Source: Thermogemmatispora carboxidivorans (GTDB taxonomy: Bacteria > Chloroflexota > Ktedonobacteria > Ktedonobacterales > Ktedonobacteraceae). Taken from it: a DNA stretch of 64,000 bases. The notes under the pieces were generated by a model that was not told the origin of the DNA, did not search any database, and saw only the letters and a program-made list of their open reading frames with translations. The stretch lies in the NCBI RefSeq assembly GCF_000702505.1, contig NZ_JNIM01000001.1, forward strand, positions 1,488,001 through 1,552,000, in the 5' to 3' direction. Both the position numbers and the translations under genes were made by a program. This document shows, piece by piece, positions 1 to 9,306 of the stretch; position 1 is the first letter of the stretch, and every line of letters starts with the position of its first letter.

Positions 1-263
1 CTAGTCAGCCAGAAGGCAGACAGCAACGGATCGGCCAGAAGCCATCAGATCCGCGCTCTTAATGAGCCCCCTGACGGCTTCTGCCGATCCAGGCGCTACC
101 TTGTATGACGCCGGGGCGCCCAGAGCGACGAGCGTCCAATCCTGAGCGGCAGTCAGCGCACTGGGAACAGCAGGCAGAAAGACGGGCGGAGCTGATAAAG
201 CTCCCGGAGCCGACTCGCCGCCTGCCGCAACCAGGCGCTGAAGCCAACCTGGCCTACCCTGGC

Positions 264-1508
264 CTACTGCAGGCTATTGGCGACCGCCAGCAGCTCAGAC
301 CGATCGTGACTGCTCTCACCCAGCAGATAGACGCGCCCCTGGGCCTGCCAGAGCACGGCCTCCCCGACCGGCAGATCCGTCATCTTAGTGGACGACTCAA
401 GCTGGTTACTGGTCAGCAAAAGGCCCGATTGGCCCTGAACCGTCACCGTCTCGGAAGACATCCCTGTCAGCACAGGGATGGGCACCGTCCCGCTACTCAG
501 ATCGATCTGGCGTAGCTGCTGCACCAGCGACGGAGGCAGCCCCGGCAGCGAGAGCAAGAAAGCGCGCAGATCCTCCAGCGAAGCCTTCCCGGTCGCCTCG
601 ATGGTCGGCGATGGCGTCTGCACGATCACCAGCACCTTGCCACCGCTGCTCACATAATGCGCCTCAACGATACGCGAGACATGGATCACAAACGTCGCCC
701 CGTCCAACTGGGCCGGGATCGCCGTAGTCGCATGACCGACTCGGGCCAGATAGGCGCGAGCGCTGGCCGCCCGGAACGTAAAGGTCGCCTGGCCACCCTC
801 CAGCATATCAAAGACCGGCTGCTTTCCGCTGAAAGAGGCGGGCAGGGTGGTCGGCAGCTTCAGCGTGAAGCCAGCCAGCCGCTCAGCCTCGGCGCGCGTC
901 AGGTTGCGCTGCGGGCGCAGCAGCTCCGGCGGCGCCTGAACCTCACCCAGGTCGCGCAACTGCGGAAGCTGCGACGCCTGGATTGCCTGCTGACTGACCG
1001 TCACCGGCTGAAAACGCTGCACGCTGAAGAACGAGAGGAGAGTCGCCGCCAGGCCCGTACTGCTGCTGACCACAAACAAGACCACCAGCAGCACCGCTGC
1101 CGCGATGACCATCCACGAATGGCGCAGCACCTGGCGCACCGGTACACGACGCCCCTGCGGCACCTGCACCGGGCGCACCCGTGGGCCAGTCGTCCCCAGC
1201 AGCGTCCCCTCGGCAGCCAGCGACGCTCGCTGAGCCTCTGACTGCCTCTCTCCGGCGACCTTCTCAAGCCGGCGGCGAGCCTCCTCGCCTTCGGCGGCGG
1301 TCACTGCCAGTCCCTCCTCAGCCGCCAGGGCCGCATTGGTCTCTAACAGCAGCTCCTCCAGGCCGGCATCTGTCCTGGCCTCCTGCAGCACCAGCGCCAG
1401 CCTCTGCTCATCGCCGCCCTCCAGGGCCTCCAGATAACGCCGCAAGAAACGCGCTCGTCGCACCCCCTCGGGCAGCGCATGCTCCGATAAATGCTTTTCC
1501 TGCTCCAT
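264..1508 (-). CDS. Single-pass membrane protein, putative anti-sigma regulator
   Basis: A 414-aa protein with one membrane helix at about residues 132-155. The N-terminal ~130 residues are charged and helical and would be cytosolic; the C-terminal ~255 residues would be outside. The outer part has the look of the DUF4367-type domains found behind ECF sigma genes, but I do not see the HxxxCxxC zinc motif of classical anti-sigma factors. It lies 162 bp downstream of an ECF sigma gene on the same strand, which is the main reason to call it an anti-sigma or sensor partner. The ATG at 1508 follows a GAAGGGA-like ribosome site. The function is inferred from position and topology, not from a recognised catalytic motif. 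Confidence 0.6.
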   Translation of the reverse strand: MEQEKHLSEHALPEGVRRARFLRRYLEALEGGDEQRLALVLQEARTDAGLEELLLETNAALAAEEGLAVTAAEGEEARRRLEKVAGERQSEAQRASLAAEGTLLGTTGPRVRPVQVPQGRRVPVRQVLRHSWMVIAAAVLLVVLFVVSSSTGLAATLLSFFSVQRFQPVTVSQQAIQASQLPQLRDLGEVQAPPELLRPQRNLTRAEAERLAGFTLKLPTTLPASFSGKQPVFDMLEGGQATFTFRAASARAYLARVGHATTAIPAQLDGATFVIHVSRIVEAHYVSSGGKVLVIVQTPSPTIEATGKASLEDLRAFLLSLPGLPPSLVQQLRQIDLSSGTVPIPVLTGMSSETVTVQGQSGLLLTSNQLESSTKMTDLPVGEAVLWQAQGRVYLLGESSHDRSELLAVANSLQ

Positions 1509-1670
1509 TGTTTATCGATCCCTTCTCTGCTCTGCTCTTAGGCAACTCTCTGACTTGATTTCCTGCTTATCTGTCAGGAAATATCGCTCTTGACCCGCAG
1601 TCTCCTTTCGCTCGCTGCGGCACTCCGCGGTTCAGGCTGGCTGTACGCGAACGGGACGCCCACCCGGCAG

Positions 1671-2417
1671 CTACCCAGAGGAGCTCAGGTTGATGGCTGT
1701 CCGTTGCTGGAAGGCTCGCCGCAGACGCTGAAGCGCCCGATGGAGCCGCACCCGCGCTGCTCCAGGGCTAATTCCCAGATGGCGCGCCAACAGCTCGCGC
1801 TCGCAGCCCTCGACCACCGCCAGGCGCAAGACCTCGCGATCCTCCTCGTTAACCAGCGCCAGCAAAGCCGCCGCCGCCTGCTCGGCCTCAACCTCCTCTT
1901 CTGGCCCACTGGTTGTAGCCTGCAACTGATCGAAGACCTCCTGCTCGCTGGGAGCCTGCTGCAACGCGAGCGCGCTGGCCAGATGCCCAGGCGACAGCTC
2001 GCGCTGGCTGCGGCGCGCCCGCTCGGCCTTCTGCCGCCGGATCACATTGACCCCGATCCCAAGCAACCAGGCCAGCGGCTGGCGACCCGGCTCAAAGCGC
2101 GCGGCATGGGCCAGCGCCTCAACAGCCACCTCCTGCAAGACCTCCAGCGCGACGGCATGGGCCTCCCCAGCGGGGGCCAGGCCCAAACGCACAACATAGA
2201 ATCGCAGGTTCTGAAGGAGCATCTCGCTGTGCTCGATCAAAAACCTCTCCAGCTCAACTCTGGCCGTCTCCTCCGGCAAAGAAGCAGGTGCCATCGTTGA
2301 GGACCTGCTCCGCGCTGGCTCACGCTTCATCCGTTCTATAGATCCTTTCCTACTACAAGCTGTACAGGAGCCGTCTCGCTCACCTCCCTCTTGGGAAGCA
2401 GACTCCTGCTCGCTCAC
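1671..2417 (-). CDS. ECF-type RNA polymerase sigma factor
   Basis: A protein of up to 248 aa with sigma region 2 at about residues 45-115 (helical, including AWLLGIGVNVIRRQKAER) and region 4 at about 188-235 with the helix-turn-helix core LARHLGISPGAARVRLHRAL. It would direct RNA polymerase to a small regulon. The GTG at 2417 is the longest start. In-frame ATGs at 2330 and 2294 would remove a low-complexity, cysteine-containing N-terminus, and the true start is uncertain because no site has a strong Shine-Dalgarno. The downstream gene at 264-1508 is its likely partner. An inverted repeat lies just upstream at 2441-2454. Confidence 0.8.
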   Translation of the reverse strand: MSEQESASQEGGERDGSCTACSRKGSIERMKREPARSRSSTMAPASLPEETARVELERFLIEHSEMLLQNLRFYVVRLGLAPAGEAHAVALEVLQEVAVEALAHAARFEPGRQPLAWLLGIGVNVIRRQKAERARRSQRELSPGHLASALALQQAPSEQEVFDQLQATTSGPEEEVEAEQAAAALLALVNEEDREVLRLAVVEGCERELLARHLGISPGAARVRLHRALQRLRRAFQQRTAINLSSSG

Positions 2418-2440
2418 ATCATTCTCTTCAAAAAAGCCTA

Positions 2441-2454
2441 GCGTAATGTTACGC
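2441..2454. promoter_or_regulatory. Inverted repeat upstream of ECF sigma gene
   Basis: GCGTAA and TTACGC arms separated by TG, centred about 30 bp upstream of the GTG at 2417 and about 20 bp from a divergent plus-strand promoter. Its position suits an operator shared by both directions; no binding protein is known. Confidence 0.35.
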
Positions 2455-2464
2455 CGTCAGGCTC

Positions 2465-2494
2465 TTGCCAGTCCCCTGGCCAGCATGCTATACT
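2465..2494 (+). promoter_or_regulatory. Sigma-70-type promoter for the terminase-like gene
   Basis: TTGCCA (2465-2470), an 18-bp spacer and TATACT (2489-2494). Transcription would start near 2501, giving a leader of about 270 nt before 2775. I see no convincing small gene within that leader. Confidence 0.55.
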
Positions 2495-2774
2495 TTCTTA
2501 TAAGGACTGGTCGCTAGCAGCGAACACGAGCCAGCTTGCTGGGCTGGCCGGTCCTTCCAGGCTCCTCCACTCGTGCTGAGCGGGCCAGGCACCCTGCTTC
2601 TGGCCAGAGGTGGAGCAGCCGTCTTCCCCAATTGCGGCACCCCTTGGCCCGGCCCTGCCCAGGGGCTGTACGACCCCATACCCGGAGACCACAAGCAGCG
2701 ACAGACAGAGCGCGCCTGGCCCGCTCGTATATCTCGCAGGCGCCGACCGGCCCAGCTGATGATCAACTTGCCCG

Positions 2775-4364
2775 GTGCCTGCCCCGATCAGGTCAGTGCC
2801 TGACGAACTCCAGCCCTCAGCCCTGCCAAGCCAAGCCATGCCTGATTTCGCTTCGCCTCAGCCACTCCTGCCGCCAGAGAGCGACATCGACCACTTTGCC
2901 AGCGCCATTCTGGCGCGCCCGCTCTATCCCTACCAGAGTGAGATCGCCGTCGCCATCCTCGACTCCATTCGCCACGGACGCGGAGACATCTTCAGCGTCA
3001 TGCTGGCGCGTCAGATGGGCAAAAACCAGCTCTCTGCCGTCCTAGAAGCCTATCTACTCGCCTGTGTTCCCGAAGGCACCATTGTCAAAGCGGCTCCCAC
3101 CTTCAAGCCCCAGCTCCTCACCAGTCGGCTGCGTCTGCTCACCCTGCTCCAATCCTCCCCCCTGGCCGAGCGTCTCTGGCGCAGCGGCGACCACCTGCTT
3201 GGTCTGGCGCCCGAAGCTGATCCGCAGCTCGTCCGTCGCCACAGCGGCCCGCGCATCCTCTTTCTCTCCGCCGCCCCCGACAGCAACGTCGTTGGGGCCA
3301 CCGCCAGCCTTCTGCTCGAAATCGACGAAGCCCAGGACGTCAGTCCCGACAAATTTGACCGCGACTTTCGCCCGATGGCTGCCACCACCAACGCCACCAC
3401 CGTTCTCTACGGCACCGCCTGGAGCGACGACACCCTCCTGGCCCGGCAGCGCGCCCTCAACCTGGAGCGCGAGCAACACGAAGGGCGGCGAACCCACTTT
3501 GAATACGACTGGCAGGCCCTGGCGGCCATCAACCCCGCCTATCGGCGCTTCGTCGAGAGCGAAATCCAGCGCCTGGGTGCCAGCCATCCTGCCATCCAGA
3601 CGCAATACCTGCTCCAGCCCATCAGCGATGCCGGCTACCTGCTCACTCCCCTGCAGCGCAGCCTCCTGCAAGGAGACCATCCCTGGCAAGAAGAGCCGCA
3701 GGAAGAGGAGCACTACATTGGCGCCATCGACATCGGCGGAGAAGAGCAGCGACCCGAAGAGCAGCTTGCCCTCCTCAGCCACTCCACCACTGTCCCCCTG
3801 CGGCGGCGGCGCGACAGCACTGTCCTCACCATAGCCGCCCTCAGCCAGAACGAACTAGGGCTATCCTGCCTGCGCGTCGTCCACCAGCAGTGGTGGACAG
3901 GCTGCCCCTATCTAGAGCAGTACAGCCTCACCCTGGCCCTGGCCGAGCGCTGGCGCCTGCGCCGGCTGATCATCGACGCCACTGGCCTTGGCGCTGGCCT
4001 GGCGGCCCTCCTGCGCAGCCGCCTTGGCGACGAGCGCCTCCTCCCCTTCACCTTCACCCGCCCCAGCAAATCGCGCCTTACTTACCAGTTCCTGGCTGCC
4101 ATCAACAGCGGGCGCCTCAAGCTCTACCGTTCCGCCAGCGCTCCAGCGGCCATCGCCGGCGAATGCTGGCAACAGCTCCGCCAGGCCCGCTATCGTCTCC
4201 TTGGTGAAAGCGGCCTCGACATGTACGTCCACCCCAGCGACGGCCATGACGACTTTCTCATCAGCCTGGCCCTCCTCAGCGAGACTCTCAACGAACTGGA
4301 CCCACCGCCCGCCTCGGCCCTCATCCTGCCGCGCCGCCTCTATCGAAACGAGAGCCTTTTCTGA
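2775..4364 (+). CDS. Terminase large subunit-like ATPase/nuclease, stand-alone
   Basis: A 529-aa protein with the two-domain plan of phage terminase large subunits. The ATPase half has a Walker A-like LARQMGKNQ (about residues 78-86), a Walker B LLLEIDEAQDV (179-189) and a coupling-type LYGTAW (211-216). The C-terminal RNase H-like nuclease has three acidic stations: AIDIGGEE, LIIDATGLGAGL and GHDDFLISLAL. Terminases package phage DNA by ATP hydrolysis and cut it. Here no portal, capsid, small terminase or tail gene is nearby, and the next gene is a HEAT-repeat protein on the same strand. The start is uncertain: GTG 2775 is longest, and ATG 2838 is an alternative with little sequence lost. 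Length is normal for the family and no key residue is missing. Confidence 0.8.
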   Translation: MPAPIRSVPDELQPSALPSQAMPDFASPQPLLPPESDIDHFASAILARPLYPYQSEIAVAILDSIRHGRGDIFSVMLARQMGKNQLSAVLEAYLLACVPEGTIVKAAPTFKPQLLTSRLRLLTLLQSSPLAERLWRSGDHLLGLAPEADPQLVRRHSGPRILFLSAAPDSNVVGATASLLLEIDEAQDVSPDKFDRDFRPMAATTNATTVLYGTAWSDDTLLARQRALNLEREQHEGRRTHFEYDWQALAAINPAYRRFVESEIQRLGASHPAIQTQYLLQPISDAGYLLTPLQRSLLQGDHPWQEEPQEEEHYIGAIDIGGEEQRPEEQLALLSHSTTVPLRRRRDSTVLTIAALSQNELGLSCLRVVHQQWWTGCPYLEQYSLTLALAERWRLRRLIIDATGLGAGLAALLRSRLGDERLLPFTFTRPSKSRLTYQFLAAINSGRLKLYRSASAPAAIAGECWQQLRQARYRLLGESGLDMYVHPSDGHDDFLISLALLSETLNELDPPPASALILPRRLYRNESLF

Positions 4365-4746
4365 GGTGGTCCACTCTGGAGACCCCCCTTCTCCCGCTCC
4401 TGCTCGACCTGCTATCGACGTGCGACCCCTGACGTGGTACAATCCTCACGATAGGAGAGCCAGCCCAGAGGAGGAGAGGCCAGCACCTCCATCGCCTGAG
4501 CAGTGACACTCTGGGCTGGGTTGTACTGCACCTGCCTGCGGACCGCCGGCTTCTGCTTCTGTCTGGCGGCAGCAGTGGGCGAACGAGCGAGCGAGCGAAC
4601 GCCAGGGAGAGAGACCAGCACCAGCACACCAGCCGTCCGACAACGGGCCAGAAGGAAGCAGCAGACCAATTCAGAGCGAAGAGGAGAAGCGTCGTCCTAT
4701 CCCCTCAACCGTAGTGGAGGACAGCGCAGAGAAAAGAGGGAGAGGC
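4365..4746. other. Intergenic region with possible promoter
   Basis: No gene is evident. TACAAT at 4438-4443, with a weak TCGACG 17 bp upstream, could be a promoter for the HEAT-repeat gene. A short GAGC tandem repeat lies at 4581-4600. Confidence 0.4.
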
Positions 4747-6420
4747 ATGCCAAAGAAGCGAAAAGAATCGCCATCGCCGAGCATTGACGAAGTCCTCGAC
4801 GCCATGTGTCACCGCGACACCATTGATCCTCTCCAGATGGATGCCTACCTGGAGCGGCTCGACGAAGAATGGGCAGCAGGAGCGCGCGAAAAAGTGCTGG
4901 ACCTGCTCCGCCGCCGCGACCCGGCAGCCCACTCCACCGCGGTCTACATCCTCTCACACCTGGCCACCGAAGACGACCGCGAAGTGCTCGAAGACTTTGT
5001 CACCGATCCGACCGTCAGCGACATCGCCAAGCTCACCCTGGCGCCTGTTCTCAGAGAACTCAACTCCGAGTTGGCCGAAGAGGGCCTGGTCGAATACCTC
5101 AACGATCCCGAGGCCGCCATGCTCCAGATGCAGAGCCGCCTTCTGGAGCTCGTCGGCAAGAGCGAGCTAGGAGTCGAAGCCGTCCTGGAAGACGTGCTCA
5201 GCATGCCACTAGAGCGGCGCCTTGGCTTCGTGGACTGGCTCGGGCGCAGCCACGACCCGCGCGCCGTCCATCTCCTCCTGCCCCTACTCGAAAACCAGTC
5301 GACGCGGGTCGTCATGGCCACCATCGACGCCCTCGAACAGCTTGGCAGCTTGGCCGCCCCCCAGGCCATTCCTGCCCTCAACCACCTGCTTGCCAGCAGC
5401 TCGAACCGCCTGCTCAAACAGCACGCCCGCGCCGCCCTCGGGCGCCTCACCATGCAGGCCGCCCCTGGTACCGAAGCCCAGGCCCTGGCCGAAGCCGCTC
5501 GCCCCGCCTATCCCCTCTACGAAGCGCGCGTCAGCTTCATCGATGGCAGCGGCTCCCAGATCATCATGCTCGCCTGGAAGCACTCCGAAGAGACCGTCAA
5601 AGGCATCAACCTGCTCTGTCAAGACCAGTGGGGCATCAAAGATTGCTACAGCACCGACGAAATGGCCGTCGAACGCTGGCAGCGCCTGGTTCGCGAAATG
5701 GGCGACCAGGGCTTCAGCACCTTCGTCGTCCCACCAGCCTACTGCCTGGCCCTCATCAACGAAGCCGCTGCCCTCAACCGTCGCGGGCGCCATAAGCTGC
5801 CCATCGCCTACGCCATCTGGCGCCCCCTGCTCTCCGCCGAGATGCAGCAACACCTGAGCCAGCCTGTAGCCACCGCCCTGGAACCCCAGCCATACACGCC
5901 CGAGCTGCTGTCCCTGGTCCAGCGAGGCGACGAACTATTTCAACTGGCCGAATTTTCCTCCTGGATGTACGAGCCGCTGGAGCGCATCCAGCCCTTTATG
6001 GCCCGCTACTGGGGAACCATCGAATTCCCTCGCGTCCCCTCGACCAGCCCGCGCGGACGAGGCCGCAGCCACAAGCTGGACCGGCAGCAGACCCCCATCG
6101 ATCAGCGTCAGGCCCTGGAGACCGTTGTGGAGCAGGCCCTGGAAGAACTGATCGACGAGCAGTGGCGCCTCCTCTACGAGAGCCGTCTGCGTCGTCAGGG
6201 CCTGCTCTTCGCCTTTGCTGGACGGCGGCAGGAGACGACCCTCATCCAGGCCGTCGCCGCGGCCCTCCACCCGGCCTCGGGCCTCCCCCTCACAGAGCAG
6301 CCCTTTCTCCACGCCCTCCTCAGCCTCTCGATCCGCCAGGGCCCCTTTCGCATGCTCCTGGAAACCCTCGACACCAACGAACTGCAACCGTTGCCAAGCG
6401 ACCTCTTCCCGCCACGCTAA
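4747..6420 (+). CDS. HEAT-repeat protein of unknown function
   Basis: A 557-aa soluble protein. Residues ~30-235 form repeated helical pairs of HEAT type, for example DPRAVHLLLPLLENQSTRVV followed by a matching second helix. Residues ~250-350 are a compact alpha/beta region beginning YEARVSFIDGSGSQIIMLAW that I do not recognise. The C-terminal ~120 residues are helical, with a basic linker (PRGRGRSHKLDR) before them. There is no signal peptide or membrane segment. The ATG at 4747 is preferred over GTG 4714 because a purine-rich GAGAGG site sits just upstream. It follows the terminase-like gene after 382 bp on the same strand. HEAT repeats usually bind proteins or nucleic acid; no specific role can be assigned. 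Confidence 0.7.
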   Translation: MPKKRKESPSPSIDEVLDAMCHRDTIDPLQMDAYLERLDEEWAAGAREKVLDLLRRRDPAAHSTAVYILSHLATEDDREVLEDFVTDPTVSDIAKLTLAPVLRELNSELAEEGLVEYLNDPEAAMLQMQSRLLELVGKSELGVEAVLEDVLSMPLERRLGFVDWLGRSHDPRAVHLLLPLLENQSTRVVMATIDALEQLGSLAAPQAIPALNHLLASSSNRLLKQHARAALGRLTMQAAPGTEAQALAEAARPAYPLYEARVSFIDGSGSQIIMLAWKHSEETVKGINLLCQDQWGIKDCYSTDEMAVERWQRLVREMGDQGFSTFVVPPAYCLALINEAAALNRRGRHKLPIAYAIWRPLLSAEMQQHLSQPVATALEPQPYTPELLSLVQRGDELFQLAEFSSWMYEPLERIQPFMARYWGTIEFPRVPSTSPRGRGRSHKLDRQQTPIDQRQALETVVEQALEELIDEQWRLLYESRLRRQGLLFAFAGRRQETTLIQAVAAALHPASGLPLTEQPFLHALLSLSIRQGPFRMLLETLDTNELQPLPSDLFPPR

Positions 6421-6432
6421 ACTCAGCCGGCT

Positions 6433-6469
6433 CGGCCCGCCTCTCTGCCTGGAGCAGAGGCGCGGGCCG
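6433..6469. terminator. Hairpin between convergent genes
   Basis: CGGCCCG at 6433-6439 pairs with CGGGCCG at 6463-6469, with CTGC/GCAG pairing inside. It lies between converging genes (6420 and 6547) and could end transcription from both sides. There is no T-run, so intrinsic termination is not certain. Confidence 0.4.
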
Positions 6470-6546
6470 CCAGAGCGGAGAAGAGAGCGCCTGGCGGCCA
6501 GGCCAGCCGGGCAGATCAGAAGAAGAAGGCCGAGCGCACGAGCGAG

Positions 6547-7359
6547 CTAACTGTTGTAGAGATCCGGGCGCCGGTGCTGCAGCGACGGCACCTTCGCCCG
6601 CGCCTGCTCCAGACGCTGCAGGTCCAGCTCACCAAAGACCAGCTGCTCGCCCTCGCTGCCTTCGGCCAGCACCACCCCCAGCGGATCAACGTGCAGCGAG
6701 CGACCCAGGAACTGATGCCCCGCCTGATCGCAGGTAAAGACGTAGGCCGTATTCTCAATCGCCCGCGCCACCACCAGATGGCGCCAATGGACTTCCTTCA
6801 AATGGCCGTTCACCCAGCCCGACGGCACCACAAAGAAATCGACCCCACGCGCCGCCTGATAGCGCGCCACCTCCGGAAAGCGCAGCTCGTAGCAAACAAA
6901 GAGCCCCATGCGCCCAAACGGCGTCGCCAGCGGCTCAAAGAGACGATCGCCGCTCACAAAGACATCCGACTCGCGGTAGCCGTAGGCATCGAACATATGC
7001 GTCTTATGATAAGCGCGCAGCAGCTCCCCCCGCTCATCGATCACCACCGTCGTATTGTAGGTCTTCTCCTCCGTCTCGCTGGCCGTCTCGATCATACCCG
7101 CCACCACCCAGACCTGAGCAGCGCGCGCCGCCTCGCACAGGCCCCCTACAAAGGGACCGTCCAGAGACTGCGCCACCCGGCGGGCATGAGGGGCCGTAAA
7201 CTCCTCGTGCGAGAGATAGGCCAGAAAAATCTCCGGCAGAATCACCAGGCGCGCCCCCCGCTGGGCCGCCAGTGCGATGGCCGAACGCGCCTTCGCCAGA
7301 TTCTCCTCCGCCGAAGGACTCGACTCAAGCTGTGCAGCAGCGATCAGCGTCGTCGTCAT
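6547..7359 (-). CDS. Carbon-nitrogen hydrolase (nitrilase superfamily)
   Basis: A 270-aa cytosolic amidohydrolase with the Glu-Lys-Cys triad of the nitrilase superfamily: E43 in LPEIF, K119 in YHKTHMF and C156 in FVCYELRFPE. The YHKTHMFD and CYELRFPE motifs resemble the Nit1/Nit2 and omega-amidase branch, which hydrolyses small omega-amides such as deaminated glutathione or alpha-ketoglutaramate. The substrate is not proven here. The ATG at 7359 follows GGAGAGGAG at a suitable distance; a longer GTG start at 7386 overlaps that site and is rejected. Its neighbours do not form an obvious pathway with it. Confidence 0.88.
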   Translation of the reverse strand: MTTTLIAAAQLESSPSAEENLAKARSAIALAAQRGARLVILPEIFLAYLSHEEFTAPHARRVAQSLDGPFVGGLCEAARAAQVWVVAGMIETASETEEKTYNTTVVIDERGELLRAYHKTHMFDAYGYRESDVFVSGDRLFEPLATPFGRMGLFVCYELRFPEVARYQAARGVDFFVVPSGWVNGHLKEVHWRHLVVARAIENTAYVFTCDQAGHQFLGRSLHVDPLGVVLAEGSEGEQLVFGELDLQRLEQARAKVPSLQHRRPDLYNS

Positions 7360-7631
7360 GGTTATCTTCGCTCCTCTCCAGCGCACATATGCGCCACCAG
7401 CAGCCCTGAGTGACCCGCCCCCGGTCCTGACTGATCACCAACAGGCCAGGTAGAACACGGACCCAGAGCCAGACCAGTCAAACAGACGGGACAAAGCCAA
7501 TGCCGAGCGGACCAGGCGGCCCCCAACCAGAGCTGAGCGCGAGAGGCCACCCCCAGCCCCAGGACGCCTGCCAGGCCGCTCCTCTCTCCCTGCACAAGGG
7601 GAGCAACCAGCCGAGTAAGAAGCTACCCTCT

Positions 7632-8942
7632 CTACCAGAGCGGGTTAATCACCAGCCCACTGGCCAGCTTTGGATAGAGATAGGTCGACTTCTGAGGCAT
7701 GCGCTCATCGGCGCGAGCCACCTCGCAGATTTGACGCACCGGCGTCCCATTGAGCAGCAGCACCGCCTGAGCCTCGCCGCGTGGCAGCGCGGCCAGCGCC
7801 TCCTCTGTCTCATGCGTATAGCGCAAATAGCGCCCCGCCTTCACATTCTCAGCGCTCAGCCCAAGCATCTCCTCCAGCAGCAGTCGATGGGCAATGGCCA
7901 CATCGAGCGCGTTCCAGGACGGATCACGTCCGCTCTCAGCCATACGGGTCCGCCCCTCCTCTGTCAGACGCAGCAGCCAGCTCCCTTCTGGAGTCAGCAG
8001 GGCAAAAGAAGGCGCCTCCTGGCCCGCTTCCGCCAGATGACGCATCAGCACCGCCCCGCGCCCCACCTCACCTTCCAGGCGCTCAACCTGGAAATAGCGA
8101 GCCAGATGCTCCGGGGTCAAGCGCTGCAGCTGCTCAGCCGAGAGGCCCGCCAACAAGCGATGGGTAGGCAGCACCAACAGGCCGGGATCATCTACATCGA
8201 TCAACACCATCATCACAAAATTCGCCCCATCCTCCGGGTCCAGCCCGCGATGCAGCTCGCGAATCTCCTCGCGATAGCTCAAGGCCGTCTCATAGCGATG
8301 GTGCCCATCGGCAATAAAGAGCTGCCGCTGGCTGAAGAAGTCCTGGATCAGCGCCACCTGTTGCGAGTCCGTAATCGGCTGCAGGCGATGCTCATCGGCC
8401 AGCTCATCGCGCGCCTGGACCTCAGCGCGCTCGGCATAAGGCTGAAGCAGACGACGGAGACGGGCCTGGGGGTCCTCGTACCAGGCCATGATCGGGCTAA
8501 AGTTAGCGGCACAGGCCCGCATCAACTGCAGCCGGTCATCCTTGGGCTTGCTCAGCGTCAGCTCATGGGGCAACACCACCCGCGCGCTCCACGGCTCCAG
8601 ACGTACACGCGCCACCAGACCCGTGCGCGTATAGCTCTGCCCTCCATAGCTGAAACGCTGCTGATACAGATAATAGCCGGGGGTCGCATCCTGACGCAGC
8701 ACCCCCTCCTTGCGCCACTCGGCAAAGGTACGCGCCGCGCGCGTATAGCGATTGTTCAGAGTTGTATCCTCGGGAAATTCGCGCCCCAGCTCCAGACGGA
8801 TCATATTATAGGGATGGCGCGCATAATAGCGCTCCTGCGCCTCGGGCGAGATCACATCAAAGGGTGGACAGAGCACCTGCCCCACATCGCTCACCACTTC
8901 AGGCGCATAGCGTATGCCACAGAAAGGTCGTACATCTGCCAT
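7632..8942 (-). CDS. DUF1015 family protein
   Basis: A 436-aa protein that matches the DUF1015 family: the N-terminal MADVRPFCGIRYAPE, the CPPFDVISPEAQERY segment and the ADGHHRYETALSYREE signature around residue 220. Members are widespread, soluble and often annotated as HTH- or SpoOJ-like, but their activity is unknown. The ATG at 8942 was chosen because homologues begin with MADxRPF. Open frame continues upstream to 9158, and a GGAGAGAAAG stretch lies rather far from 8942, so translation initiation is not fully resolved. The gene is transcribed away from the operator-bearing promoter at 9193-9246. Confidence 0.85.
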   Translation of the reverse strand: MADVRPFCGIRYAPEVVSDVGQVLCPPFDVISPEAQERYYARHPYNMIRLELGREFPEDTTLNNRYTRAARTFAEWRKEGVLRQDATPGYYLYQQRFSYGGQSYTRTGLVARVRLEPWSARVVLPHELTLSKPKDDRLQLMRACAANFSPIMAWYEDPQARLRRLLQPYAERAEVQARDELADEHRLQPITDSQQVALIQDFFSQRQLFIADGHHRYETALSYREEIRELHRGLDPEDGANFVMMVLIDVDDPGLLVLPTHRLLAGLSAEQLQRLTPEHLARYFQVERLEGEVGRGAVLMRHLAEAGQEAPSFALLTPEGSWLLRLTEEGRTRMAESGRDPSWNALDVAIAHRLLLEEMLGLSAENVKAGRYLRYTHETEEALAALPRGEAQAVLLLNGTPVRQICEVARADERMPQKSTYLYPKLASGLVINPLW

Positions 8943-9192
8943 AGTCGAGGCACTTCGCTTTCTCTCCAGATTCAACGCTCCCACAGGAAACATGCCCAGC
9001 GACCCGCCATGTCCCACCTGCCGGATCAGCACCCCGGCGGCGGAGGCAGAGGGAGCAACGTCTTCCTTGCCCATTGTACCATCTCTCTGCCTTCCGGCCC
9101 AGCCCGGCCCCCCTCTCTGCAGCTCACCCTTCCCAGTCAGCGAGCGGGGACGGAGCATGAGCCAGAAGCCAGAAAGAACCCCCTGCCCCCCC

Positions 9193-9221
9193 TTGACTTT
9201 TCACTCCTTCTATGGTATTCT
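9193..9221 (+). promoter_or_regulatory. Strong orphan promoter
   Basis: TTGACT (9193-9198), a 17-bp spacer and TATTCT (9216-9221). The predicted start is near 9228, inside the palindrome at 9223-9246. No convincing coding sequence follows for about 690 bp. Confidence 0.6.
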
Positions 9222-9222
9222 G

Positions 9223-9246
9223 AACCTAGAACTTAAGTTCTAGGTT
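9223..9246. promoter_or_regulatory. 24-bp perfect palindrome, LexA-box-like operator
   Basis: The left arm AACCTAGAACTT (9223-9234) is followed directly by its exact reverse complement (9235-9246). The core is GAAC-N4-GTTC, the same pattern as the Gram-positive LexA (SOS) box. It covers the predicted transcription start of the promoter at 9193-9221, a classic repressor position. Confidence 0.6.
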
Positions 9247-9277
9247 TGCGATTGAAGCGACCTCCCTTTTTCCCCAC

Positions 9278-9306
9278 CCGGGAGGCGGTCCCCCGTCGCC
9301 TCCCGG
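9278..9306 (+). other. Strong GC hairpin in the orphan transcript
   Basis: CCGGGAGGCG (9278-9287) and CGCCTCCCGG (9297-9306) form a perfect 10-bp stem with a 9-nt loop, about 50 nt after the predicted start at 9228. What follows is CT-rich rather than a T-run. It could end an RNA of about 80 nt or structure a long leader. Confidence 0.5.

Noticed and set aside
2418..6546. Prophage containing the terminase
   Set aside because: No portal, capsid, tail, integrase or attachment site is visible near it.
7500..9236. 578-codon plus-strand open frame
   Set aside because: It is antisense to the DUF1015 gene and has no family signature; long antisense frames are expected in high-GC DNA.
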